From Triatoma infestans (taxonomy: Eukaryota > Arthropoda > Insecta > Hemiptera > Reduviidae): DNA of 64,000 nt. The DNA lies in the NCBI GenBank assembly GCA_011037195.1, contig JAAEAF010003352.1, positions 1 through 64,000 of the forward strand. The letters are read 5' to 3'. Position numbers and translations under genes: made by a program. Shown one piece after another: positions 55,240 through 64,000 of the stretch (within the stretch, counting starts at the first letter, position 1; the number at the start of each line of letters is the position of its first letter). The notes under the pieces are model-generated. The model saw only the letters and a list, made by a program, of their open reading frames with translations. It searched no databases and had not been told where the DNA came from.

Positions 55240-56575
55240 GAATAGAATCGGGGGGGGTGAGCCTCATTCCACTGCGACCTACAAATTGAGGTCTATTGTG
55301 GATCCCCTTAAGTTACAGAACAGCCCCCAGTTTTGCCCTCCTAATCAATCCTAGCAAAGCTGAGAGCGGCTCCGTCATGAAGCTTTCAGCTTCGGGATTG
55401 CCCGTCCCCAATTGAAGAAACCTAATCCTCGCCAGCCGGCGCACTCACAAAGGATGTGCGCCGGGGTCTCCTCCTCTACCTTGCAGAATCGGCATACCGC
55501 ACTATCCGCAAGTTGTAGGTGGTGCATGTGTCTATTGAGCCTACAATGCCCTGTTAGTAGACCCACAATTAACCTTATATCCCTCGGGTTTGGCTCAGTA
55601 GGTCTTTGGTAAATTTAGGCAAATGTCTTTTAATGAAGAGCTTTGCCTGCCTCTGTCCTGGTGTTCCCTCCCACCAACGCAGACGCTGATCTTCTATCCA
55701 CCCCTTGATAGAAGTTTGGATGAGGCTCCTGGACAAGCCGCAGAAGGGTTCGGGGCCTATAAAGGTATCCTGCGAGCCCTCCCTCGCTAGGGCATCCACC
55801 CTCTCATTGCCCAGGAACCCCGCATGTCCCGGCACCCAGGCGAGTGTCAGTTTATTCCGAGTACCCACCTCGGTGAGGGCAAGTAGGCAATCCCACACCA
55901 GTCTTGAGACTATTTGGTGTGAGGAAAGTGCCTTCAGGGCTGCCTGACTATCGGAGTATATGGCCACTCTTCTACCCACTATCCTTTGCCTTATAATCTC
56001 CCTAGCGCAGAGTTGTAACGCCACGACTTCAGCCTGAAAGACCGTGGCGTACTTCCCTAGGCTGGCCTTAATTTTAACTTTAGGCCTGCCCCCGTAGACC
56101 CCAGCTCCGACCCCAGTCGAAGTTTTGGATCTATCTGTATACCAGATCGAGTTACCGAACAGGGGTGGGTCGCAGCCCCATTCGCCTCTGCTCGGTATGA
56201 CAATATGGAAGTTCCTTTCGAAGAAATACTTAGGAACCATCCTATCCGTTGGCATCCCCAGAAGATAGTCCGCCTTGATTTCCTCAATCAACCTCTGGTT
56301 ATTACGATCATGCCTAGAGGTGATGGGAGGCGGCCCCTGCAGGAGCCTATGTATTCCCATTCTGGCTTCGCCTAGAACGAGAATGTGTAATGGTGGCAGA
56401 TTGAGGAGGACTTCCAACGCCGCAGTCGGGATGGTCTTCATGGCCCCCGTGGAACCAAGGCATGCTCGCCTTTGGATCCCACCGAGCCCTTCCACTGCCC
56501 CGTTCTGCAACGTTTTGGTCCACCAAACTACCGACCCATATGTAATCATGGGTTGCCGGTAGCGTTTCATACTAG
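55240..56575 (-). pseudogene. 5'-truncated R1-like LINE: thumb, RNase H, zinc knuckle
   Basis: The longest R1-like copy. A minus frame of 331 codons (56570-55575) starts in the thumb with MITYGSVVWW (residues 8-17). It contains a complete RNase H domain: D145 in WYTDRS, E181 in VFQAEVVAL, D207 in YSDSQAA, H249 and D259 in WVPGHAGFLGNERVDALA. The acidic set is intact. After a frameshift near 55570, LLTGHCRLNRHMHHL leads to the knuckle CRFC(x10)HILCEC (about 55495-55435). A GC-rich 3' untranslated region ends near 55240 with GATTCTATTCTAT, not poly(A). RNase H here would remove the RNA strand after cDNA synthesis. The reverse transcriptase palm is missing. Confidence 0.8.
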
Positions 56576-56579
56576 TAAC

Positions 56580-56935
56580 TTAAAATTATCTTTCCATTAA
56601 TTACATGCAATACTTTTAGTACAGTACATTAGCAATCAATGCAATATTATGATATTGAACAGTATATGGTTAATTAGTAATCATTGTAGCAAATTAAAAT
56701 ATATATCTAAATAATGTAAAAATTTGTTCAGAACATTCTACTATTCTAAAATTTGGTTGTTGACAAACAAAATAAATTAAGTAAACAATAAAATTTAATT
56801 TAGAATTAAAATTTAATTAAAAGAGATTAATATTCCAATCTAAAGGTCCCCAGGCTGCTCTACAATAATTTAGAATTGGTTTTCAAATCGTCAGGCCTTA
56901 AAATTATAAGGTTCTAAACGTAGAGCAACAAAGAA
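56580..56935. other. AT-rich DNA, no gene seen
   Basis: No coding frame or recognised repeat. Confidence 0.4.
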
Positions 56936-56939
56936 TTCT

Positions 56940-57360
56940 TTTTTCTTTAAAAACTCCTCTAGCCATTGCCATATAAACATCTCATTATTTTAGAACTAAC
57001 TTTCAGTTTCTTCCATTGAAAACACTCAATTTCTTCTTCATCTGATTTAAAAGTTTTAACATTGTTGCCATGCCATTTCATACGTTCTTTATCCAATTTA
57101 TCCTCGTCCATCATTCTTCTTTCTTTAGGAACACCAATTTTTTTAGGCCACTTTTTTCTCTCATAAACATTATATACCATATCCACTTCATATTTCGAGT
57201 ATCTAAGTCCATAATTATTAATACTTCTTTTCCACACCTATATATCTTCTTATTTCTGATTTGGGTATTTGCCATGTCTTGGAAACTTTTCTCCAGAAAT
57301 CCATCTCCAACGCGAAGAGCTGGTTCTCCAGTCTTTTTTTGTTTATAGTTTTTGTATGTT
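56940..57360 (-). pseudogene. RTE/BovB-like LINE C-terminal remnant
   Basis: Minus-strand reading gives RLENQLFALEMDFWRKVSKT then IPKSEIRRYIGVEKKY (about 57335-57225). In another frame it gives MDLDTRNMKWIWYIMFMREK, in the order of the E-x-x-x-A-x-E-M-D-F-W-R-R block and the later K-x-W-x-G-H-V region typical of RTE-type C-termini. A 92-codon minus frame at 56959-57237 reads through the second half in a shifted frame. Assignment is from memory of the motif order and needs an alignment. Confidence 0.45.
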
Positions 57361-57479
57361 TTTGGGACTGAAACCTTACAAGTGTTTTATGATGACGGGA
57401 TGCTGCTCAATCCTTCACTGAGACAGCTTGCCTTCACTATGAATCCCCCATATACCTTCTACCAAACAAGAAATAAAGA

Positions 57480-58095
57480 ATGAAAGATAAATTTATTATG
57501 CTCTGGGACTTATGCCTCTTAAGAGCAACAAATAAAATATACATTTTACATACATATTTTCTCTTCTCTATTCAAACAATATACAAACTTAGAAATCCCC
57601 TTTATACTGTTCAAACAAATGATTATAAAAGAAAAACTTAAAACTGGGCAGTGTTTTCTTGCTTGTCAAATCAGTAGGTAACTCGTTCCAAAATCTACTA
57701 GAAGTAACGGTAAAAGAGTTTTGTTAAGGTACGGTCTTGTATGGTTGTATGTACCGAGAGTGGTGCCTTTTGGTTCGTAAGTCTAGTTGGTTTCCAAGAC
57801 AGCTTTTACTGTAAACATGTCAAATAAGTATTTTGGAGGCTGTATTCTAAACAACTGGTATATGAAGTGCCCAAAAAGTATTGCATACGATAATCAATGT
57901 TAAGCCAGTTTAGGAGTAATGTAATCTGATGTAATATGTTCGTCTTTCCTAATATTTAATATGAAATGGATACAGGAATTAAGTGATTTTTGTAATTTTG
58001 TATTAAGTTCCAAAGTAAGTTCAGCATATACTAGGCAACAATAATCAAAATAAGGAAATATGATGGAGGGGGAAGCTGTTTGTGAAGAGGTAGTA
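57480..58095 (-). pseudogene. decayed LINE (CR1/Jockey-like) C-terminus and 3' end
   Basis: Minus-strand blocks: IIFPYFDYCCLVYAELTLEL and NTKLQKSLNSCIHFILNIRK, DEHITSDYITPK (about 58060-57910), then LNIDYRMQY and, further on, KAVLETN and GTTLGTYNHTRPYLNKTLLP. This is the order of the P-x-x-D-Y-C..L-Q..N..R-F-I block followed by the H-I-T..L-x-W-L..R segment found after LINE reverse transcriptases. It ends in a 3' region with DLCLLRATNKIYIL-like reading near 57520. Several frameshifts. Confidence 0.5.
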
Positions 58096-58106
58096 TTGGT
58101 AACATA

Positions 58107-59101
58107 TTACTTTCTCTTACTCCTAGTAAGAGGAAGTATTGTAATCGTGTCAAATTTTCGATATCGAGTTTTTACCGGAAATATCCGTTTTGAGGTTCCC
58201 TCAGTCCAAAAAAGTGGTTTTTAGCAAATGGTCCGTGTGGGTTGTGTACTCGTATGTGAATAGCATACCTCAAAAACGAAAAAAACCGTAGAAAGTTGAA
58301 ACTTGATATTCCGTTTAGGTATCATCACCATGGATTTGACTGTACGTTATCTGTTAACTTCCTCAACGGAAGTACAACTTTACTGTTGTTTTTTTTACTT
58401 CTTTTGCGTGTTTTCTTTCTCAAAAATGCTCCGTCGAATTCTTTGTTTCAAACTGGTACATCAACTACACATACACGAGCCAACTTTTAATTTGAAACAT
58501 TTCTCTGGGAAAATTCACTTTAAGGGCAGTTATGGATATCGAAGGGTGTAGGTTTTCATCTAAAGTACTGTTTCAGTTATTAGACATTCTGTCATCTAAG
58601 TAATGTTAATTAGAATTAAATATGTTGTTGAAATTCCAAATTTGAAATAAATTGCATAACTGGAAGTGCGTTTACTTTACCACTTTACTAAATGATTTTT
58701 TCACTTTTTCACAATTTTCTCAAAAATGGCTCCGACGATTTTCTTGAATCTTCTTAACTAAACTAAACATACAATGATCTACAACTTTTATTTAAAACAT
58801 TTCTCTGGAAAAATTCATTTAAGGGCTCTTTTAGGGGAGTGGTGGGGTTATGTTTTTCTCTAAAGTACTATCATAGTTGATTATACAATTCTATCATTCA
58901 AAGAAAATTAATTAGAAATAAATAGATGGCCAAAATTCCGAATTTCAAAGAAATTAGTAAACCAGAAGTGCGCTTTTACTGAACAGTTTTCTCAGTTTTC
59001 GAGGATTTTCATTAAATTTGGTACACTAAACTATAAAATTTGTCAATTATAATTTTGAGAACTGGAGTAGGAGAAGGTTGTGTGAGTGTTTCACACCAGA
59101 T
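58107..59101 (+). repeat. CTTTCTCTTAC-family repeat, most complete copy
   Basis: About 1 kb. It starts TTACTTTCTCTTACTCCTAG, where CTTTCTCTTAC can fold on GTAAGAGGAAG. A single-copy left part runs to about 58370. Three sub-repeats of about 290-300 bases then follow, each with AAGT..CTTTACT, TTTCTCAAAAATG.TCCG, ATTTTCTT.AA, ACATACA and AAACATTTCTCTGG. The end is GAGTAGGAGAAGGTTGTGTG and AGTGTTTCACACCAGAT, where GTGTGA pairs with TCACAC, then a T run. The ACTTTCTCTTACTCC ends are inverted to each other. No ORF. At least ten copies or fragments lie in this window. Class undecided: non-autonomous DNA transposon is the simplest guess. Confidence 0.7.
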
Positions 59102-59109
59102 TTTTTTTT

Positions 59110-60265
59110 TATGGAGTTTTGGCTGATATAGAGATTTCTGGAATACCTAAATTTGATCTTCTGAAATATTTTGTTCACATTACAGACGAAACCTTCGAAT
59201 CCCTGTTGTCTCCTAATCGAAATATTAAGTTACTGCTTCCTAAAATTGTATTAAAAAAAAAAAAAAAAAAACCACAGGTACACCAGACAGACATACACAC
59301 ATAACCCCAAAGTAAGTGAACAGAGAAACAATCGCTGGAAACAATTTCTCGTCCTCTGAGGTCCTCAAAACATTCGAGGAAACTCGAAATTCGAATATTT
59401 TTCACGATCACAATAGTTTCTGTTACAACAGCAAGAAAAAAGTCCAAATTAACAACTTTCACGAACTCTTACAAACTCAAGAAAGAAATTTTGTCTTGAT
59501 ATTTAAATTAGTGAACGGTATATTCTAATTAAAGGATAAAGAGAAGTGGCTTGCCAGTGCATGATCTGTATGCGGTCTGTCTCTTAAGAATCACACTTAT
59601 TTCTAGAGAGTGTCCGCAGAATGTTTAATGAGTGACATTCCATCTTCTAAGCACTTCCCCTTATTAGGTAAAGGCCAGTCATGAAAATTTAATCTTAAGA
59701 GGTTCATCTTATTTAATTATTATTAATAAAGAAAGAGAGTCTAATTAATCTGACATGTAAATATATACCCATCACTTTAATTGGTATTAATAAGCATTAA
59801 TTTGGTTGAATATCATTAGAGCCGTAACATTGATAAGGTTTTTAATGTTTTCTTCTTTTAGAGTGTATTAAACATGGCGCTAAGAGATAAAACTTTTTAT
59901 AATGCGTTGGTAGTGAATTCTCGGAGCCTCTCTAGAATGGTTAATGCACTTTGGCCACAGCATAACTCGTTCTGCTGTCAGATTTCATCCCTCTCATCAA
60001 TCTTGTATGATTTAATAACGCCCAAGACCTGTGCTCATGCTTAGTTCGGCATTATATTATACGCCTCAAAAAACTTTAGAAATCACTCGGAAGCATCGTG
60101 TTCGCTTAAGATAAATTGGTGTTTCATTTATGGCTATATTTGGGCAGGAGCAGGTGCGCAAGAAGGCCCATGTTTATGTACGTTTCCTTGGAAGGAAGTA
60201 CCCTGAGATTGAACAATGATCTTCCTTGGCTCACCTCTCATTTTACCAAAGAGATAATTAAAGAT
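59110..60265. other. unannotated DNA, no gene seen
   Basis: Open frames of 70-95 codons near 59086-59528 look accidental (two run through an A tract at about 59252-59270). No repeat was recognised. Confidence 0.4.
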
Positions 60266-60301
60266 CTAGTATTTTATTCGTCGTAGCATGATGTTTCTTA
60301 T

Positions 60302-60343
60302 ATTTCTGACCGGTTTCGGATTCTCATCCATCGTCAGAGCAAA
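60302..60343 (-). ncRNA. hammerhead ribozyme-like motif (GGAT family), intact core
   Basis: Minus-strand order: TTTGCT, CTGACGA (60337-60331), extra T, stem II GGAT/ATCC with loop GAGA, GAAA (60317-60314), palindromic ACCGGT, C as the cleavage base, then AGAAA. Stem I is two pairs (AG with CT), a mismatch, then AA with TT. Confidence 0.6.
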
Positions 60344-60526
60344 TTTATTAAGTTCGTGTAGAGAGTTCACTTCAACGCAATGTTTCTGTTATACTAGACA
60401 CTTGTTGGTTTGTTGATGTATGTCGTACATGTTGTTGATATATATGACATACATCAACAAACCAACAAGTGTTGAGTGAAACAGAAACATTGCGTTGAAG
60501 TAAAGTCTCTACACGAACTTAATAAA

Positions 60527-60568
60527 TTTGCTCTGACGATGGATGAGAATCCGAAACCGGTCAGGAAT
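60527..60568 (+). ncRNA. hammerhead ribozyme-like motif (GGAT family), intact core
   Basis: TTTGCT, CTGACGA (60533-60539), extra T, stem II GGAT/ATCC with loop GAGA, GAAA (60553-60556), palindromic ACCGGT, C at 60562, then AGGAA. Stem I is AG/CT, a G-G mismatch, AA/TT. Mirror partner of 60302-60343. Confidence 0.62.
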
Positions 60569-60659
60569 ATAAGAAATATGCATGCCACGTCCGATAAAAT
60601 ACCAGATGTTATCTAGCATTGCGGACCTGCCACAGATACTTTAAGAGTTTGTAAAGAAC

Positions 60660-60805
60660 CCTTCAGGAAAATCGTGGAAGTTGATATGGAGCAGAAACAA
60701 TTTTTCAGTCTTCAAAGATTCAAAGATGATTTGCAATGAAAACTGAATTTCAAAAATTGGATCCGGTTGCAGTATTTCCACCAGCACTCCTAAGAGAAAG
60801 TGATT
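60660..60805 (-). repeat. CTTTCTCTTAC-family terminal fragment
   Basis: Reverse text AATTGGATCCGGTTGCAGTA, TTTCCACCAGCACTCCTAAG and AGAAAGTGATTAAC is the left end of the family. Confidence 0.55.
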
Positions 60806-60809
60806 AACA

Positions 60810-62550
60810 AATTTAATATCTAGAAATCAAGGAGAAACATTAATTAGAGAAAATAAACTTATTACCAGCGTTGCTACACGCTTTTCTGCCACTAAAAAGC
60901 TACCTCTTGTGGAAGATGCTATTTTATTTTCAGTTTGGTAACAAGCAGCTCCGTTCTGAGTAACTGACCACTTTTTGATCGTGGTCGCATTTGAACCACT
61001 GTATCTCTACAGTCTGAAATCGCTATCTCTACTATGCACTGCAAAAAGTGGTACGGACTGAAGGCTGACTTAAATTATACACTTAATGAGTTCTTATTCA
61101 TACAAAAATTGTTAATGAAATAAACAGAACCGTGTACTATCCATCCTTCCAAATTATTTTAATACAATTAGGATATTTTGTATTAAAACATCATAAAGAG
61201 TCAATCCCGACCATAAAACACTGTGGGATTTTAATAATAATAACCGAGTATTTTGCTAATTTTATAGACACTTCTAGGTCTACGTTCTTCGAGAAATCCT
61301 GTTAGAAAATTGTTTAATGTACCTGTTGTATGAAGTTTAGACTGTACACGGGTTGTTTTGTTGATATAGATTGTTTGGGGTCTGGACATTTTCAGTACTC
61401 AGCCAACCAACGTTCAGGCTATTGCATAACAAATCAGGCTTATTTAGTTACCAACTTTACGCCTGAAATAACTCCCACTCAAAGTGTTGTGTGAAACTTT
61501 ATGAGTGGACTTTCCAGGAAAGAGCAGAGTGCTTTCAATAACTTCAACAACTAAGTTATAATGTATGTGTGAAACAGAATTTGCTCCGTTTTGTTATAAG
61601 TAATTTTATATTTTATTATAACTAAGAAAACGGTTAAAGTCATTTCCCAGACATATTGAATATTATCAGTTTTTCAGTTTGTTGCATTTTTCTCAAACAA
61701 AAAACGACATCAATGACTTTCATTAAGTTTTTCACGCTTGTCTCGTGTTAAAAATACTTTGTTTTATTCAAAATATATTATTAATAAACCGTTTTTATGG
61801 GTGTTTTTGTGAAGAACTTGATAATTAGGTCTCTATAAACTTTCCTACTTCACTATACAGTCCTATTTCGCTATTAATAATATAACAGCAATTATAGTTG
61901 TGATCTAAAATCCCAACTTTGAATTAAAATTATAGGTAAAATTCATAGAGTATATTGTTTGCACAATATGTACTTGTTCATACAATAATGCATTTTACCT
62001 AACCAGCTTGTACCTGGCAAGCTTCCAGACATGGACAGCATTCCATATGTATGGATAAGTTCAGTGAGTAGTCGGCATTCTCTTTAGGGGTCCGGATAAT
62101 CCCATAAAGAGGGCGGATCCTTGCCTGGGTATTGTGGTTTGAGGAGCCATCAAGCAGATTCCTAGCCTGGTTCCTGAGCATAAGCTGGAACTAAACCAAC
62201 CTCCTGGAGAACTTTTACCGCGTAACAACTCTTGGATCCAGTACAGTGGATAGGAGCCAACATTCCACTTATTGGGCAATTAATAGACATTTGTAGTTTG
62301 CTCATTTTTCCTGTCCAGTGCTTGCTTGTACTTTATATAAAATTAAGTGGCTGTTGTTCTCATTTTTTTTTACATGTTACAGAACATAATTTGGCCTATA
62401 TCAACCTTTTCTCCGTACTTCAACCTGCTGAGGTGGTCCTCCGTAGGTATCCATTTCAAGGTCAATCGTGGATTTAAATGTAGGTATGTCATGAATGGTT
62501 AACTTGTTTTTAAGTTTTTTCTTTTTCTTTACCCCTTCTGATTCCTACAA
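60810..62550. other. unannotated DNA with one GC-richer block
   Basis: The block 61990-62280 is clearly GC-richer than its surroundings and has two overlapping minus frames (60 and 72 codons, 61999-62279) with no family I recognise. It may be part of a retroelement. Elsewhere nothing was recognised. Confidence 0.35.
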
Positions 62551-62564
62551 CGCCTAACATATTT

Positions 62565-62781
62565 ATTGGTTGTATATATGTGGGGAGGTTAACCTGATTA
62601 TATATATATGTGGGGGGGGGGCGGATAGCCTCCCACATATATGTAATTAACAACTGTAAATGTAACAGAAACATTACGTTGAAGTGAAGTCTCAACACGA
62701 ACTTGGTGAATTTGCTCTGACGATGGCTGAAAATCCGAAACCGCCATCAAAAAGTATGCTACGACGGATAAAATACCAGAT
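62565..62781 (+). mobile_element. truncated single hammerhead unit (GGAT family), 12-bp TSD
   Basis: Flanked by CCTAACATATTT (62553-62564 and 62782-62793). It starts ATTGGTTGTATATATGTGGG, continues through TGTAACAGAAACATTACGTT and GTCTCAACACGAACTTGG to the core, then GTATGCTACGACGGATAAAA and ends ATACCAGAT. Only one arm is present, so an inverted partner is not required for insertion. A run of ten G at 62613-62622 and TATATA stretches mark its 5' part. Confidence 0.75.
62711..62750 (+). ncRNA. hammerhead ribozyme-like motif, stem III lost
   Basis: TTTGCT, CTGACGA (62717-62723), then TGGCTGAAAATCC, a weakened stem II (one mismatch against GGAT/ATCC), GAAA (62737-62740), then ACCGCC where ACCGGT is expected, with no cleavage base in place. 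Probably inactive. Confidence 0.4.
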
Positions 62782-62799
62782 CCTAACATATTTCTTTAA

Positions 62800-63560
62800 C
62801 AAATTCAATTCCGAAATCTGACACTGTATTTCGAAATCGAGCCTTTTTGGATTCAGTTTATTTTTCAATATTCTATTAGATGATATACTATTGAATTTAA
62901 ATTACGATATTAACAACTATTTTTGTTGGTAAATGAAAAACATAAGCTGCTGTCAGTGATGTATTATTCATCTGTAAAATTTATTTAATATAGAGTTGTT
63001 AACATTGTTTCCATCTGGTTACATAATGTGTATATTTCTGACTTAGAGGAAAGATGAATTAGGAAATTTGTCTTCAAACAGTTGACATTCTCCCAACCTT
63101 TCCTTCTCTGTGTTGTGGTTGTTAACTTCTTCAGTAGCAGCATGCTATGTATGTGGGAGATATGGTAGGTACATGTACTTATATACATGTAAAACACCTG
63201 TCCCCTAATTCATGTCACTATCATTTCTAGTGAAGTTTTATTTTGTGTTTTAAACATGCATCTGTTTAAACACCATTTTGTTTAAAGATTAATTACACTT
63301 TTCATCTTATGCTCAAAAGAATAAAATTCCTTTTTAGTTTAAATACATTTTTTTATATCAAGTTATTTTCATATAATATTAACATTAGTTAATTATAAAA
63401 CTTTTGGCCGAGGATACATAGAAGACATAAAAAATTTCTCTTTAATTACTAAACATAACAACTTTTTATGAACACAAAGAATAAAACTTCGTAAATTAAT
63501 TTTCTACTTTATATTTTTATTTTAATGAAAAAATAAACTCCAGCTATATGCTCAATAGTT
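62800..63560. other. AT-rich DNA, no gene seen
   Basis: No coding frame above 70 codons and no recognised repeat. Confidence 0.4.
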
Positions 63561-63570
63561 TGATCTATAT

Positions 63571-64000
63571 ACAGGATGTCCCAAGGTATATGTATAACGA
63601 CTTTTTCTCGGAAACTAAGATAGCTAGAAAAAAAACTAAAAATACTTGTCCCTCGTAGTTCTTTGTTAGAAATCCAAATTTAATTTGCAAATTTGTTTTG
63701 GTGATTCGAGGAGCGAGATACAGGCACCAACTTCATTTTTTCAAATGGGAGGTGTAGTTTTTATTTAAGAAATAGATCCCTCTATTTTTTGTAAGAAAAA
63801 TTTACTTGAACGGTTTTTTTTTTCTTTGAGCGATATTTTACAAGTTATGAATGAAAACATGATTCCTATAAGAAATTTCAAAATGATATTATAACGGTTT
63901 TTTGATTGAATAAGAAGAAAAGTACTATTTTATTATAAATTTTACTCCTCATTAATTACGATCTTGCTCGAACGGCCTCCACCATTAGAGATGTATTTCT
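63571..64000. repeat. possible DNA-element end (CAGGATGTCCC), runs off the window
   Basis: TATACAGGATGTCCCAAGG resembles the CAGGGTGTCCC-type ends of many insect DNA transposons. The following 430 bases lack a coding frame and continue past the edge, so the partner end cannot be checked. Confidence 0.25.

Larger units (their letters stand above)
60270..60650. mobile_element. inverted element with two hammerhead cores (GGAT family)
   Basis: Left arm about 60271-60425, right arm about 60440-60610. They share ATCTGGTATTTTATCSG-type ends, the hammerhead cores, TTCGTGTAGAGA, TTCAACGCAATGTTTCTGTT, CTTGTTGGTTTGTTGATGTA and a central TGACATACATCAAC against GATGTATGTCGTACAT. The right side continues with GTTATCTAGCATTGCGGACC to about 60640, the end also seen at 54504. 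A diverged direct repeat may flank it (AGATAATTAAAG and AGATACTTTAAG). No ORF. Confidence 0.7.

Noticed and set aside
55575..56562. Plus-strand frames at 55705-55947 and 56275-56562
   Set aside because: They lie opposite the RNase H frame and have no recognisable product.
58107..59101. Helitron identity for the CTTTCTCTTAC repeat
   Set aside because: One end starts TCTGG after A-rich DNA and both ends have hairpins, but no CTRR end follows a hairpin and the ends are inverted to each other, unlike Helitrons.

Overview
The window looks like a stretch of arthropod nuclear DNA, most likely insect. It is AT-rich, carries long A/T runs and microsatellites, and is packed with Jockey-like, R1-like and other LINEs, a D,D34D mariner, Gypsy remnants, tRNA-derived SINEs and short repeats. 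A hemipteran source is only a guess. I found no convincing host gene, no rRNA or tRNA gene and no CRISPR array. The only long open frame is a LINE reverse transcriptase at 25514-27472.

Layout: 1-4.2 kb holds the end of a LINE RNase H, a decayed Gypsy Gag and old repeats. 4.4-6.1 kb holds two inverted-repeat elements with hammerhead-ribozyme-like cores. 7.3-9.9 kb has two LINE 3' halves. 10.7-15.9 kb has more hammerhead elements (one nested in a Jockey ORF) and two Jockey remnants. 17.6-24.1 kb has LINE pseudogenes and CTTTCTCTTAC-family repeats. 25.4-27.7 kb is a young LINE with a perfect 14-bp target duplication and a puzzling poly(T) tract at its 5' junction. 29.4-36 kb is a nest of a solo LTR, an R1-like tail, hammerhead elements and CTTTCTCTTAC repeats. 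36.9-38.2 kb is a mariner. 39-45.6 kb has two solo LTRs, Gypsy pol debris, a compact Jockey insertion and an R1 tail. 47.2-58.1 kb has two further R1-like elements, several decayed LINEs and SINEs. 58.1-64 kb has a long CTTTCTCTTAC copy and two more hammerhead elements.

The most interesting system is a superfamily of small dispersed elements (about 140-900 bp). Most are inverted pairs of a unit containing CTGANGA, a stem II hairpin, GAAA and a very short palindromic stem III (ACGT or ACCGGT). That is the layout of a minimal type I hammerhead ribozyme of the kind described for Penelope-like retroelements, which are thought to cleave as dimers. At least three sequence families (stem II GACAAAC or GGCAAAC type, GGGC type, GGAT type) are present. 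Five insertions have direct repeats of 10-13 bp, and a sixth has an imperfect 12-bp one. No Penelope reverse transcriptase is visible here, so these look non-autonomous.

The elements do not form a functional pathway; they record successive insertions. Clear nestings are: hammerhead element in Jockey (15268), hammerhead element in a CTTTCTCTTAC repeat (33591), solo LTR in a CTTTCTCTTAC repeat (39255), SINE in a hammerhead element (54697) and SINE in a LINE (53766). All coordinates and motifs were read by eye; boundaries without a stated target duplication are approximate.
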